Origin: G963675935 sp963719005
GTDB taxonomy: Bacteria > Planctomycetota > Planctomycetia > Pirellulales > Thermoguttaceae
Length of the DNA: 64,000 bases
Direction: 5' to 3'
NCBI GenBank assembly: GCA_963719005.1
Contig: CAVRAR010000015.1
Coordinates: forward strand, 62,001 to 126,000
Part shown: positions 1-8,701 of the stretch, one piece after another
How the letters are laid out: the number at the start of each line of letters is the position of its first letter
How positions within the stretch are numbered: the first letter of the stretch is position 1
The notes under the pieces: generated by a model
Told to the model about the DNA's origin: nothing
The model's database searches: none
What the model saw: only the letters and a program-made list of their open reading frames with translations
Made by a program: the position numbers and the translations under genes

Positions 1-456
1 ACCTACGAATATCCCAACGGCGTTCACGTCCACTCCTACTGTCGCCAGATCGCCGGCTGCCCCTGGTACGTGAACGACGTCATCGTCGGCACCAAGGGGC
101 GGGCCATCGTTTTGGATTTCCGCATCGAAGGCGAGACGAACTGGCGCATGCCCGGCTCCACGCCCGGTGCGTTCAGCAAGCCGCTGATGTACGACGTCGA
201 GCACGAGGAACTCTTTAAGGCGATCCGTTCGGGCAAGACGATCAACAACGGCCACTACATGGCCCAGAGCACGATGTTGGCGATCTTCGGCCGCATGGTC
301 GATTACACCGGCCAAATATTGACGTGGGAGCAGGCGATCAACTCGAAGCAGCGGTTGGCCCCGAAGACCTACGCGATGGACGCCGTACCGCCCGTTCTCC
401 GCGACAAAGACGGCAACTATCCGGCCGCCCTGCCGGGTGTTACGCAGTTCGAATAG
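1..456 (+). CDS. Gfo/Idh/MocA-family oxidoreductase, C-terminal part (cut by window start)
   Basis: The last 151 residues of a gene that begins before the window. The visible part matches the C-terminal beta-sheet domain of the planctomycete Gfo/Idh/MocA group: an HSYCRQI-type stretch near the start, a GTKGRA strand, then the helical tail with the HEELFKAIRSGKTINNGHYM pattern, which follows the NAD-binding half in these proteins. The NAD-binding Rossmann domain lies outside the window. Such proteins are NAD(P)-dependent dehydrogenases of sugars or related polyols, often exported. The next two genes on the same strand (sugar-epimerase-like TIM barrel and URO-D family) suggest one catabolic group. 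Substrate cannot be told. Confidence 0.85.
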   Translation, partial: TYEYPNGVHVHSYCRQIAGCPWYVNDVIVGTKGRAIVLDFRIEGETNWRMPGSTPGAFSKPLMYDVEHEELFKAIRSGKTINNGHYMAQSTMLAIFGRMVDYTGQILTWEQAINSKQRLAPKTYAMDAVPPVLRDKDGNYPAALPGVTQFE

Positions 457-485
457 GAGAATTGTCCGAGAATTGCCAACACAAC

Positions 486-552
486 GTACTCTTCACGCTC
501 CGCGTGAAGCGATTAGAGGCGGCGCTTCCCTCTCGCGGAGTGAGAGCAGTAC
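486..552. repeat. REP-like inverted pair, GTACT-headed
   Basis: Two head-out units fill most of the gap before the TIM-barrel gene. The left unit (486-509) reads GTACT then the palindrome CTTCACGCTCCGCGTGAAG. The right unit (530-552) read on the minus strand is GTACTGCTCTCACTCCGCGAG and also folds on itself. The heads and the CTCCGCG centre match, while the stem bases differ and remain paired within each unit. The pair could instead be transcribed as a hairpin before the next gene. Confidence 0.6.
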
Positions 553-588
553 AGGTTCTGTCAGGAATCCCGAATAGGAGGAATCGAC

Positions 589-1548
589 GTGACTTCACAT
601 TTTAGCCGACGCGAGTTCCTGGCGGTTTCGGCCGCCGCCGGCGCAGGTTTGGCGCTGGGCGGCCGTGCCGTCGCCGCAACGGTGAAGACCAAACTGCACA
701 AGGCGATGATCGGCGTTCCGAGCAAGGACTTGCTAAAGAGCTGGAAAGCCGCCGGGTTCGAGGGCATCGAATCGACCGAGTGGCAGGCGTCGGCCCGCGA
801 TGCCGCCGCCGCACGCAAGATGGCCGAGTCGCTGGGAATGCGAATCCATTCCGTGCTGTTCGGCTGGGGCAACATGAACGAAAGCGATGCGGCATTGGCC
901 GATTGCGTGGCCAAGATGGAAACCGCGTTGCGAACCGCAAAGGTGTACGGCGCCGATACCATGCTGTACGTCCCCTGCTATGTCGGCGGTATGCCAATGC
1001 CTGACCCCTGGCTGTTCGATATCCGCTTCGACAAGAAGACCGGCCACCTGAAACAGGTTGTCGCCGACAGCAACCCGAAGTACCAGAAGTACATCGACGC
1101 GCACAACCACGCCACCGACACGTCGCGGGAAGGCATCAAGCGGCTGATTCCAACGGCGAAGAAGACGGGCGTCATCATTGCCGTGGAAAACGTGTGGAAC
1201 AACTTCTGCGTGAAGCCCGACCTGGCGGCCAATTTCGTGGCCTCGTTCAATAGCCCCTGGGTGAGAGCGTACTTCGACATCGGCAACCACGTGCGGTACG
1301 CTCCGCCGCAGGATTGGATCCGCACCTTCGGCAAACTCGTGGCAAAGTGCCACGTCAAGGACTTCAAACTCAATGCAAACGGCCACGACGGCACATTCTG
1401 CAACATACGCGACGGCAGCGTCAATTGGCCGGCGGTGCGAGCGGCTCTCGATGCCGTCGGCTACAAGGGTTGGATGACGATCGAAGGCGGAGACTTGTCG
1501 CTGGCCGAAAACAGCAGACGTCTCGATCTGATTATCGCCGGCAAATAG
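589..1548 (+). CDS. Tat-exported sugar phosphate isomerase/epimerase family protein (xylose-isomerase-like TIM barrel)
   Basis: A 319-residue protein starting at GTG 589, with AGGAGG at 576-581 as ribosome site. The N-terminus has a twin-arginine signal (FSRREFLAVSAAAGAGLALG) and then a TIM barrel of the AP-endonuclease-2/xylose-isomerase type. Barrel landmarks include GFEGIESTEW (strand 1), AVENVWNN with the metal-site Glu near residue 200, FDIGNHVRY, HVKDFK and the terminal MTIEGGD. These acidic and His residues are the usual divalent-metal ligands of the family, which isomerises or epimerises sugars. It lies 130 bp after the Gfo/Idh gene and just before a URO-D family gene, so a joint role in sugar or methylated-compound catabolism is plausible but not proved. 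Confidence 0.85.
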   Translation: MTSHFSRREFLAVSAAAGAGLALGGRAVAATVKTKLHKAMIGVPSKDLLKSWKAAGFEGIESTEWQASARDAAAARKMAESLGMRIHSVLFGWGNMNESDAALADCVAKMETALRTAKVYGADTMLYVPCYVGGMPMPDPWLFDIRFDKKTGHLKQVVADSNPKYQKYIDAHNHATDTSREGIKRLIPTAKKTGVIIAVENVWNNFCVKPDLAANFVASFNSPWVRAYFDIGNHVRYAPPQDWIRTFGKLVAKCHVKDFKLNANGHDGTFCNIRDGSVNWPAVRAALDAVGYKGWMTIEGGDLSLAENSRRLDLIIAGK

Positions 1549-1573
1549 CATTCCGTTGGGACGGGCGCGACTG

Positions 1574-2707
1574 ATGACTCCGCGTGAACGGCTTATGTCC
1601 ACGCTGCAAGGCAAGCCGGTCGACCGGCCGGCTGTCTCGTTCTATGAACTCAACGGCCTGGACGAGAACCCGAGCAATCCCGACCCGTTCAACATTTTCT
1701 CGCATCCATCCTGGGCGCCGTTGATCGAGTTGGCCCGCGAGAAGACCGATCGTATCGTGCTGCGCGGCGTCGCCTTCAAAGAGATCGCGCCGGACCCGAT
1801 CGGTCATCTGGCAACGGATGAAACGTGGGACGATTCCCAGGGGCGCCGCTTTACCAGGCGCACGATCGCGGCGGGACGACGGACGTTGAGGATGCAAACC
1901 CGCCGCGACCGCGACATCAACACGGTTTGGACCACGGAGCATCTGCTGAAAGACCTGGACGATCTGGATGCATTCCTCGAACTGCCGGTGTTCGGAGCGG
2001 GCGAGAGCGTGGATCCGACGGCGGTGCTGAAGGTTGAAGCGGCGCTCGGCGACAGCGGCATTGCGATGATCGACACACCCGATCCGCTGTGTCTGGCGGC
2101 TTTGCTCTTCGACCTTGGCCAATACACGGTGATTGCCATGACCGAGCCCGAGCGGTTCCACCGGCTGTTGCAACGGTTTTCCGAGGTGCTGCTTGGCAAG
2201 ACGGCGGAAATTGCCGAAGCGCTGCCCGGCCGTCTGTGGCGCATCTATGGTCCGGAGTTCGCCGCTCCGCCATATCTGCCGCCGCGATTATTTCGCCAGT
2301 ACGTCTGCCGCTACGTGACGCCGATGATCGAGATCATCCACCGCGGCGGCGGCTACGCCCGAATCCATTCCCACGGCCGGCTCAACGACGTTTTGGACGA
2401 CATTGCTGCGATGGGCGCCGACGCGCTCGATCCGATCGAGCCGCCGCCGCAGGGCGACGTCGAACTCGCCTACGTCCGGCGGCGCTATGGCAGGCAACTC
2501 GTTCTTTTCGGCAACCTGGAGGTCGCCGACATCGAAAACATGCCGACGGCGCGGTTCGCCGAGAAGGTGAAACGCGCGCTCGACGAGGGGATGGCCGGTG
2601 ATGGCCGCGGCTTCGTTCTCATGCCCTCGGCGTCGCCCTATGGGCGCGAACTGTCCTTACTCGCCTTGAAGAATTACGAGACGATCGTGCGCGTTGCGGC
2701 GGTGTGA
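1574..2707 (+). CDS. Uroporphyrinogen decarboxylase (URO-D) family protein
   Basis: A 377-residue protein. ATG 1574 is preferred over TTG 1556, because MTPRERLMSTLQGKPVDRP is the standard start of this family (helix, then an Asp-Arg-Pro turn). The middle part has IHSHGRLNDVLDDIAAMGAD, resembling the conserved HxCG/HSHG region, followed by DPIEPPPQGDVELAYVRRRYG and LFGNLEVADIENM, matching the later strands of the URO-D barrel. True HemE has other active-site patterns. This branch is often found with sugar or methyl-group catabolism in planctomycetes, so it is not called hemE. It begins 25 bp after the TIM-barrel gene on the same strand, so the two are probably co-transcribed. Confidence 0.8.
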   Translation: MTPRERLMSTLQGKPVDRPAVSFYELNGLDENPSNPDPFNIFSHPSWAPLIELAREKTDRIVLRGVAFKEIAPDPIGHLATDETWDDSQGRRFTRRTIAAGRRTLRMQTRRDRDINTVWTTEHLLKDLDDLDAFLELPVFGAGESVDPTAVLKVEAALGDSGIAMIDTPDPLCLAALLFDLGQYTVIAMTEPERFHRLLQRFSEVLLGKTAEIAEALPGRLWRIYGPEFAAPPYLPPRLFRQYVCRYVTPMIEIIHRGGGYARIHSHGRLNDVLDDIAAMGADALDPIEPPPQGDVELAYVRRRYGRQLVLFGNLEVADIENMPTARFAEKVKRALDEGMAGDGRGFVLMPSASPYGRELSLLALKNYETIVRVAAV

Positions 2708-2777
2708 GAGATTTCGCCCGATCGCTGTAGAGATGTCGAGTCGCAAACGCGACTTCGACAGGGTTGGCTGCCGGCTT

Positions 2778-2990
2778 TCAAGAGGCCCCAACGGGCTGCA
2801 TTATGTCACCGTTGGGAGCCATGTCATTCGGCGGCACCTTGCCATGTTCGATCATGTATGCTTTTCGCACGCACTGATCTTGTCTTGGCCCGGTGCAATA
2901 CTCCTGACAGAACCACTGGCTTGCCAGGTCATCGCCGCGGTGTTTCTTTAAGAATCCGCACAGATGCAGCATCTTGCACTCTCGCCTCAC
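2778..2990 (-). CDS. Small Cys-rich protein, unknown function
   Basis: A 70-residue frame starting at GTG 2990 and preceded by a strong AAAGGAGGT site five bases upstream, which is the main reason to believe it. The protein has five cysteines spaced C-x5-C-x15-C-x3-C-x7-C and ends with HGKVPPNDMAPNG. This recalls small bacterial proteins with a Cys-rich core and a terminal PNG-type tail, but I cannot name the family with certainty. Metal binding is a reasonable guess from the Cys pattern. It stands alone and is transcribed toward the URO-D gene. The rest of 2708-3311 holds repeats and no other supported gene. Confidence 0.6.
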   Translation of the reverse strand: MRRECKMLHLCGFLKKHRGDDLASQWFCQEYCTGPRQDQCVRKAYMIEHGKVPPNDMAPNGDIMQPVGAS

Positions 2991-3161
2991 AGATACCTCC
3001 TTTCCGCATGGTTGCGAACTTCAGAGCAAACGAATCCATAACAACTCTAGCTCGCAAACGCAGGGGAGGCAACTGCGTTCGGCGCGGCCTGTTGGGCAGC
3101 CTGCCGCCGGCGGCTAATGCCATGCGGCTCAAGGCGATTGAATCGCCACGCTAGAAGCGAT

Positions 3162-3294
3162 GGGGACGGAAGAGCTTGTCGGCCATCACAACTTCTCAGT
3201 TTGCCGACATTGTAGGGCGGACTTCAGTCTGCCGCATTTGGCGGACTGAAGTCCGCCCTACCTTGGGCGTTCGCACGCCAACCTCCTCCGTCCC
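3162..3294. repeat. Nested repeat: GGGGACGGA-type pair enclosing a GTAGGGCGGAC pair
   Basis: The inner pair has GTAGGGCGGACTTCAGTCTG from 3212 to 3233 facing its near-perfect complement at 3240-3261 (22 nt, one mismatch, 6-nt gap). Each unit holds its own short palindrome GGCGGAC/GTCTGCC. The outer unit GGGGACGGAAGAGCTTGTCGG (3162-3182) faces CCAACCTCCTCCGTCCC (3279-3294), the same family as the pairs at 30048 and 31545. One repeat pair appears to have landed inside another. A solitary related unit (GGCGGACTGAAGTCCACC) occurs near 59560. Confidence 0.7.
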
Positions 3295-3311
3295 GCTCGC
3301 TGCGTCGCCCC

Positions 3312-4988
3312 TTAATGTCCTTCTTCCAGCGGCAGCTTGTAGCACGCCGCTTCTTCGGCGTTTCGCACCAGGAGATAGGGGCCGTAGAGCGCGATGTTAT
3401 TCCACGTGAGTCCCTCGATCGCCTGGAAGCGGCCGAGGACGTTGTTTTCCCTGTCGGGCGTGGCCTCGACGAGCACAACCTCGCCTTCCTCCGAGAGCAC
3501 CAGCAGCAGATCGCCGACGCGGAGGATCTGTCCGTGCCCGTAGTGGCCCTGTTTCCATTTCCTCTGTCCGTTGGCCGCCTCGATGCATTCCAGAATGCCA
3601 TCGGAGAGGCCGTAAACGTAGCCGTTGAGAATCGCCACGTTGGCGAACTTGGTCTTCATGAGATGGTGGTTTTCCCAAACGACTTTCGTCTTGAAGGCGC
3701 CGTCGGCTGCCGGATCGAGCCGAAGGAGCATCGCCCCGCCGCCGTAGTAGTCCTTCGATAGAAAGACGAGATTTGGCGTGATGGGAACCGCCTGAGACAC
3801 GTTCGGATCGCGATCGGTGTGTCCCGGCCGTTCGTGCTCCCACAGCGGTTTTCCCGTTTTCGCGTCATGCCCGCTTGCCGTGTCCTCGTTGACGATGAGG
3901 ATTTGCACGACGCCACCCAGGGTCGCCACGGTGGGCGAGCAGTAGCTGATTTGGCGTTGGCCGCCTTCCCAAAGCAGCGTGCCGCGGCGCTTGTCGAAAG
4001 CGGCGAGGCTGACAAGAGGCCCGCCCTTGCGTCCGCCGATCGGCACGATAACTTGCTCGCCTACGATCAACGGCGACGCAGATCGGCCCCAGAGCACGAC
4101 CGCTTCCTCCTCTGTGAGCGGAATGCCGAATTCGTGCAGGAGGTCCTTCTCCCAAATCGGCTTGCCGGTTGCACCGTCGAGACATGCCAGATGGCCGCGG
4201 ACGCCGAGTGCGAAGACCATGCCGTCGTCGATCGTGGGCGTGCTTCGCGGCCCCACGCCCCCCGCCACTCCTTCATAGCGGCCGGAAGTTCCATGCGCCC
4301 ATTCCAAGTGACCTGTTTCAACGTTGTAGCAGGTCGTCATTTCCATCTCGCCCCGTTGCTCCATTGTCACCGCATGGCCATTGACGACGGAGAATGCCGA
4401 CCAGCCTGCCCCGATCTTCTGCTTCCAAACGCGCTCTGGAGGTTGAGCAGTCCAGTTGCGAGCCAGTTTGACGTGATCGACCGACTCGCTACGATGCGGG
4501 CCGAGAAAGCCCGGGAAATCGTCTTTGGTCGTTGTGCGAAGGTCCACGTGCACGTTTTCGGCATCCGTAAGGTTAGTCGGCGGAATCTCCAACAACCGAT
4601 CGGGCTTTACCGAGAAACGGTACGCGAAGATCGGCACCAATTCGCCGCTGAACCGCTCGATCGGAAACAGAAAGCACAACAAGGCTACGCTCGCCACGCA
4701 GCCAACGGCCACCAGTACCCTCAATAGCCGGCCGTAACCGCTGAGAAACAGGAACCAGACCGACAGGATCACGATGGCAATGAAACATAAGACTGCCGTG
4801 GCAATGTTGGCGAACGCATGGTCTTCAATGACGTCGGTGCCGCGTACGACTGCCGCCAGAACCCCGAGCAGCACCAGCACAATCCAAACCCATATCGGCG
4901 GCGTCCGCGGCCTGCGGTGACGAGTAGGAGCGGCGGACGGGGACGGCGGCGGTGCAGATCCGTTGGAACTCATTGCATCGGCTCTCAT
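3312..4988 (-). CDS. Membrane-anchored PQQ-type beta-propeller protein (BamB-like)
   Basis: A 558-residue protein. A proline-rich cytoplasmic start is followed by three predicted membrane spans (about residues 31-48, 58-82 and 88-106) and then an exported propeller of about 440 residues. Propeller blades show the PQQ-like repeat pattern, for example VWKQKIGAGW, HLACLDGATGKPIWE, HDAKTGKPLWEH and IEAANGQRKWKQGHYG. The start codon overlaps the stop of the upstream ferredoxin gene (ATGA at 4985-4988), implying translational coupling. No catalytic dehydrogenase residues are evident, so a scaffolding or binding role is more likely than a PQQ enzyme. The link to a redox protein is suggestive only. 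Confidence 0.85.
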   Translation of the reverse strand: MRADAMSSNGSAPPPSPSAAPTRHRRPRTPPIWVWIVLVLLGVLAAVVRGTDVIEDHAFANIATAVLCFIAIVILSVWFLFLSGYGRLLRVLVAVGCVASVALLCFLFPIERFSGELVPIFAYRFSVKPDRLLEIPPTNLTDAENVHVDLRTTTKDDFPGFLGPHRSESVDHVKLARNWTAQPPERVWKQKIGAGWSAFSVVNGHAVTMEQRGEMEMTTCYNVETGHLEWAHGTSGRYEGVAGGVGPRSTPTIDDGMVFALGVRGHLACLDGATGKPIWEKDLLHEFGIPLTEEEAVVLWGRSASPLIVGEQVIVPIGGRKGGPLVSLAAFDKRRGTLLWEGGQRQISYCSPTVATLGGVVQILIVNEDTASGHDAKTGKPLWEHERPGHTDRDPNVSQAVPITPNLVFLSKDYYGGGAMLLRLDPAADGAFKTKVVWENHHLMKTKFANVAILNGYVYGLSDGILECIEAANGQRKWKQGHYGHGQILRVGDLLLVLSEEGEVVLVEATPDRENNVLGRFQAIEGLTWNNIALYGPYLLVRNAEEAACYKLPLEEGH

Positions 4989-5359
4989 GCCAGCGGGTGC
5001 ACGGCGATGAGGTACTCGTCAACGACTCGTCCACCGATGAGATGCTCCTGGATGATCCGTTCGAGAACGGGTGGACTGCATTGTCCATACCAGGCCCCTT
5101 CGGGGTATACCACGGCGATCGGCCCGCCCGAGCAAAGCCGAAGGCAATTGGCCTTGGTGCGGTAGACGTAGCCTTCCGGCCCGGCCAGTCCCAGTTCGTC
5201 GAGCCGCCGCTTCAAATATTCCCAAGCGGCAAGCGATTCTTCCTTGTTCGCGCACTTGGGAATCGACTGGTCGCAGCACAGAAAGATATGCCGCCGAAGT
5301 CGCGGAATTCCGCGGGCTTCCGCCATCGCTTGCTGCCTTTGTAGCATTTTCTCATCCAT
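4985..5359 (-). CDS. Thioredoxin-like [2Fe-2S] ferredoxin
   Basis: A 124-residue protein; ATG 5359 is chosen because GGGAG lies seven bases upstream, although the frame is open to 5416. It matches the thioredoxin-fold [2Fe-2S] ferredoxins related to the Aquifex type and the NuoE C-terminal domain. Landmarks are RRHIFLCCDQSIPKC near residues 22-36 and TKANCLRLCSGGPIAVVYPE near residues 68-87. The cysteines C-x8-12-C and C-x3-C are the expected cluster ligands. It overlaps the start of the propeller gene by four bases and follows a small Cys-rich gene. It is likely an electron carrier; the partner is unknown. Confidence 0.85.
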   Translation of the reverse strand: MDEKMLQRQQAMAEARGIPRLRRHIFLCCDQSIPKCANKEESLAAWEYLKRRLDELGLAGPEGYVYRTKANCLRLCSGGPIAVVYPEGAWYGQCSPPVLERIIQEHLIGGRVVDEYLIAVHPLA

Positions 5360-5439
5360 AATCGTTCTCCCGGGGGTCGCTTCAATGATTGTCGTGACGA
5401 AGACGGCCGCGGTCAAGTGCAGTAGCTCGAGTGCGCCGT

Positions 5440-5646
5440 TCAGCCCAGTTTCCCACCGGCAAACAGCCGAGCGAAGTGCTCAAAAGAGCGGTCATAGGTG
5501 TGCTCGGCCGCCGGCGGGAAGAAGCACCCCGGCAACTCGCGGGCTTTCAGATGATAACTCACGCAGTCGCAACAGAGCCCTTTGCGCGAGCAAGACCCGT
5601 AACTGCACGTGCACTGCTTGAGATTCTTCGTTTGTTTGCATTCCAT
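5440..5646 (-). CDS. Small Cys-rich protein, DUF6485-like
   Basis: A 68-residue protein with the pattern MECKQTKNLKQCTCSYGSC, then CSRKGLCCDC and HLKARELPGCFFP, followed by YDRSFEHF. The order of seven Cys in the first 35 residues, the ELPxCFFP turn and the YDRSxE motif are those of the DUF6485 family as I remember it. The Cys pattern suggests a zinc or iron-sulphur site. It is upstream of the ferredoxin gene in the same direction, with about 80 bp between them, so a shared transcript is possible. Function is unknown. Confidence 0.75.
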   Translation of the reverse strand: MECKQTKNLKQCTCSYGSCSRKGLCCDCVSYHLKARELPGCFFPPAAEHTYDRSFEHFARLFAGGKLG

Positions 5647-5688
5647 GAAGGCGCCCTCCTTGTCAGGTTGTATGTAGTCTTCAATCTG

Positions 5689-7209
5689 TTATGCATCTTT
5701 CTTGACAATTTGCCGGCCGGCCTCGCGGATCGCTTCCAGCAGGCGATCGAGGTGCTCCGCCGTGGTCAAGGGATTGATAATCGTCACTCGCAACGCGCCG
5801 ATGCCGTCCAGCCGCGTCGAGACGATGTAGAATTCGCCCGACTCGATGATCCTCCGCCGCAGCTCCAATTGAAATTGGCCCAGACGTTCCGGCGGCGCAT
5901 CGCGGAGCGCCGGGGGAACATGGCGAAATACGACGATGTTGCACTGCGGCTCGTGCAAGGCAGCGAAGTCGGGCGCCGCCGACAGTTTTTCGTAAAGCAC
6001 GCGGCCCATCGCGAACGTGGTCTCCACCAGATCGGTGAACAACTGGGGGCCAAACATCGCCCACATTCCCCACAAACCGAAAGCAGCCGCCCGCTTGGTG
6101 CATTCGACCGTGCCCATGGCGCTGTCGTACTCGGCCAATCCCGGCGCCGCCGGGTCGAAAAGGTATGGCGCATCCTGACGAAACGCCTCGAACTTGTGAG
6201 CCCGGTTGCGGTAGAACACGAAGGCACATAGGCCCGGCACAAACAGCATCTTGTGCGCGTCCCACACGATGCTATCGGCAAGGTGCAGACCGTCAACCAG
6301 ATGCCGGTATTTCGCACTCAAGCAGGCCGCTCCGCCGTGCGCCGCATCGACGTGCAACCAAACGCCGTGCCGCCGGCACACGTCGGCAACCTCATCGAGC
6401 ACATCGAAAGCCCCGATCGGCGTCGAACATGCGCAAGCGACGACGGCGACGATCGGTCGGTTCTTACCACGCAATTCGCCAAGCGTCTTCGCCAGTTGAT
6501 GCACGTCCATGCGGCGACGGCGGTCGAGCCCGACGCGGATGACATTATTGGTCCCCAGACCGAGGATTCCCGCCGCGCGGGCTACGCTATAATGGGCGTC
6601 GGCATGAACCACCAACACCGCAGACCGATCGGGCTCGGCCGCGCCTTGCTCCCAGGAATCTTGCAGAGTCACGTTGCGGGCGGTCAGCAGGGCGGTCAAG
6701 TTTGCCAACGACCCGCCGTGCGTCGCCAGCCCGGCAAACTCTCCGCGGGGCCAGCCGATCCGTTTGCCCAATTGCTCGACCATCGCCCTTTCGGCGGCGG
6801 TTGCCCAAGGCCCCATGTCGTAGGTGGCCATCACCTGATTCGTCACGGAGCCGACGGCGTCGAACAGCCCGGCCAGCGGCACCGACGCCGCGACCTGATG
6901 GCCGATGTACCGCGGATCGTGCAGATTGTGCCCCCGATCCAGCATGGTCCGCACCAGCCCGGCGAAGCGATCGGCCAACGCATCGTGGTCCACCCCCGAT
7001 CCCACAGCCTCATGGAGAGTATCGGCGGCCGCCCGCACGTTTTCCGATGGCTCGTACCACGGCAGCACCGCTCGTTCGGACGCTTGGGCTCTGGCCAGAT
7101 GGTCTGCCAAGAGGTCCGCAAGCCGCCGGCCGGCAATGCGCAGCAACTCGGGATCGTAGGCCGCTTCGATCCTGCGTTGTGCCTCGCGAAAATCGGTGGA
7201 ATCGGACAT
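5689..7209 (-). CDS. Group II PLP-dependent amino acid decarboxylase
   Basis: A 506-residue protein of the aromatic amino acid/glutamate decarboxylase fold. Key sites are visible: THGGSLANLTAL (substrate-binding loop), HADAHYSVARAAGILG (His stacking on PLP), HVDAAHGGAACLS (Asp that pairs with the pyridine nitrogen) and SIVWDAHKMLFVPG, where the Lys forms the Schiff base. The C-terminal small domain includes CNIVVFRHVPP and LRVTIINPLTT. Length fits the family. The substrate cannot be assigned; related proteins act on DOPA, tryptophan, diaminobutyrate or glutamate. Standalone gene. Confidence 0.9.
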   Translation of the reverse strand: MSDSTDFREAQRRIEAAYDPELLRIAGRRLADLLADHLARAQASERAVLPWYEPSENVRAAADTLHEAVGSGVDHDALADRFAGLVRTMLDRGHNLHDPRYIGHQVAASVPLAGLFDAVGSVTNQVMATYDMGPWATAAERAMVEQLGKRIGWPRGEFAGLATHGGSLANLTALLTARNVTLQDSWEQGAAEPDRSAVLVVHADAHYSVARAAGILGLGTNNVIRVGLDRRRRMDVHQLAKTLGELRGKNRPIVAVVACACSTPIGAFDVLDEVADVCRRHGVWLHVDAAHGGAACLSAKYRHLVDGLHLADSIVWDAHKMLFVPGLCAFVFYRNRAHKFEAFRQDAPYLFDPAAPGLAEYDSAMGTVECTKRAAAFGLWGMWAMFGPQLFTDLVETTFAMGRVLYEKLSAAPDFAALHEPQCNIVVFRHVPPALRDAPPERLGQFQLELRRRIIESGEFYIVSTRLDGIGALRVTIINPLTTAEHLDRLLEAIREAGRQIVKKDA

Positions 7210-7335
7210 GCTACAATTACCTTGGAGCTTGATACCCCGTTCCCATTATCGTGCCGTGCCGTCGGCTTCGCAAGGCTCTCCGGCCTCGTAGAAAGCGGGC
7301 ATGATACGATGGTCCGCCAACGAAAACGGCATTCG

Positions 7336-7663
7336 ATGAACGATCCCGTTCCGCCAAGACCGGTCTGCCGTCAATGCACTGCCGTGCTCGACGCCTTTCG
7401 GCGTCGCGTCCGGCGTCTCTCCTCGCGCCAAACAGCCTGCAATATGGGAAAGCCTTTGGGTCGTCTTGCCGTTGCTCTTTTTCGTGCTGGGACCGTTGGC
7501 GCTGCCTTTGTTGTGGCGAAGCCACCAGTTCACCCTGTTCTGGAAGGTCGTGCTCACGGCCCTCGTGACGATGTTGACCGTGCTGCTGATAGGGATGACC
7601 TTGATCTATGCGCAGCAAGCGCTGTCGCCATTGTTGAAAGCGCTCGAGATGAACGGTTTCTGA
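7336..7663 (+). CDS. Small two-span membrane protein, probably frameshifted
   Basis: From TTG 7466 to the stop at 7663 there is a 65-residue frame with LPLLFFVLGPLALPLLWRS, then a hydrophobic stretch VVLTALVTMLTVLLIGMTL, then a polar tail. Upstream in the same frame the sequence continues as PAIWESLWVV but finds no ATG. An ATG with a plausible N-terminus (MNDPVPPRP) lies at 7336 in another frame, so a small indel between about 7350 and 7440 may have separated start and body. Two membrane spans are likely. I do not recognise a named family. It sits between the decarboxylase and radical SAM genes, in the opposite direction to both. Confidence 0.4.
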
Positions 7664-7692
7664 AGATTTGCTCGATCTCCGCTTCCGATGAC

Positions 7693-8554
7693 TCACACAC
7701 ACGCCTCGACCCGATCGGTCAACGAAGCTCGTCGGGCCGCGCGGTCGATCCGGGCGTGAAGCTCGCTGAGATACTCCTTTCGCGTCGGTGCATCGAAGAG
7801 AATTCTCTGATAGTGCGGCAGCAGCTCCGGAAACTCCGCGCGAAGCAGATCGGCCACCGCGTGCCATACCCTCGGCCGCGGATTGAGCGCGTCGACCCAA
7901 ATGGCGTCAATCCCCAGATCGGCGGCTCGACGCAACAGGGCGTCGATGTGGGCTTGGCTGTCGGAGAGAAAGGGCAAAAGCGGACCGAACATCACGCTGG
8001 TTTCAAGGCCCGCCCGCCGCGCCTCCTCGATCACGTGGCAACGCCGGTCGACGCCGGCCGCTCCTGGTTCCCACAACTCCCGCAAGCGCTCGTCGAGCGT
8101 GGTCAGCGTAATTCCGACTCGCACCGCACCCTCGCGGAAGAGATCGAAGTCCCTCAGTATCAGGTCGCTCTTGGTGAGCACGCTCAAGCGGAACCCTCGC
8201 TCCAACAGAAGCTCGCAACAACGGCGAGTCAGCCGCCGCTGGGCCTCGATCGGTTGCCAGCCGTCGCACGCGCTGCTGACAAATACCGCGCCCGGCCGCG
8301 CCCGGCGCAACTGCCGCTTGAGCACCTCGACGGCATTCACCTTCACGTCGACAAAATCGCCCCAGTGCTCCTCGTGGGGATGGAATCGTTGCATGAACCT
8401 GGCGTAACAGTAGACGCAGCGGTGGGTGCAGCCCGTGTAACAATTCAGCGAATAGTCGCTCGAGCGCGCTGCGGTTGAGAATCGTCTTGCAGACCGTCTC
8501 GCGGACGACGGGTTCCGCAAGAGCATTCTTCAGAGGTTGGCTGTCGGACAACAT
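7693..8554 (-). CDS. Radical SAM protein, spore-photoproduct-lyase/Rv2578c-like, one frameshift
   Basis: A protein of about 287 residues split by a single-base shift near 8460. The first part, from ATG 8554, reads MLSDSQPLKNALAEPVVRE and ends in KTILNRSAL. The second begins SSDYSLNCYTGC and contains CTHRCVYC, the CX3CX2C ligand set of radical SAM enzymes. Further landmarks are SACDGWQPIEA, VLTKSDLILRD and GITLTTLDERL. Joining the two gives the expected N-terminus of the family. These proteins are often listed as DNA repair photolyase-like, but their substrate is mostly unknown. The shift is probably a base error, since all the conserved blocks remain. Confidence 0.8.
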
Positions 8555-8701
8555 CGAACGACTCTTGTGTCACGGGATAGCTGGAGTCGGCGGCGCCTGC
8601 GTCGTTGGTGTGGCCGTCGCGCCACCGTCCCAACGAATCCGCCCACTCCCAGTTTAAGCGACAATTGGACCAGAAGCCATTGTTGCCGGCATCTTCCTGG
8701 T

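Noticed and set aside
1574..2707. Haem biosynthesis hemE.
   Set aside because: The active-site pattern and neighbours fit the catabolic URO-D branch rather than HemE.
2694..2951. An 85-codon plus-strand frame after the URO-D gene.
   Set aside because: Overlaps the better supported minus-strand Cys-rich gene and has no ribosome site of its own.
6253..8478. A 741-codon open frame on the plus strand.
   Set aside because: Runs antisense through the PLP decarboxylase and radical SAM genes, whose motifs are clear; its product has no recognisable domain.
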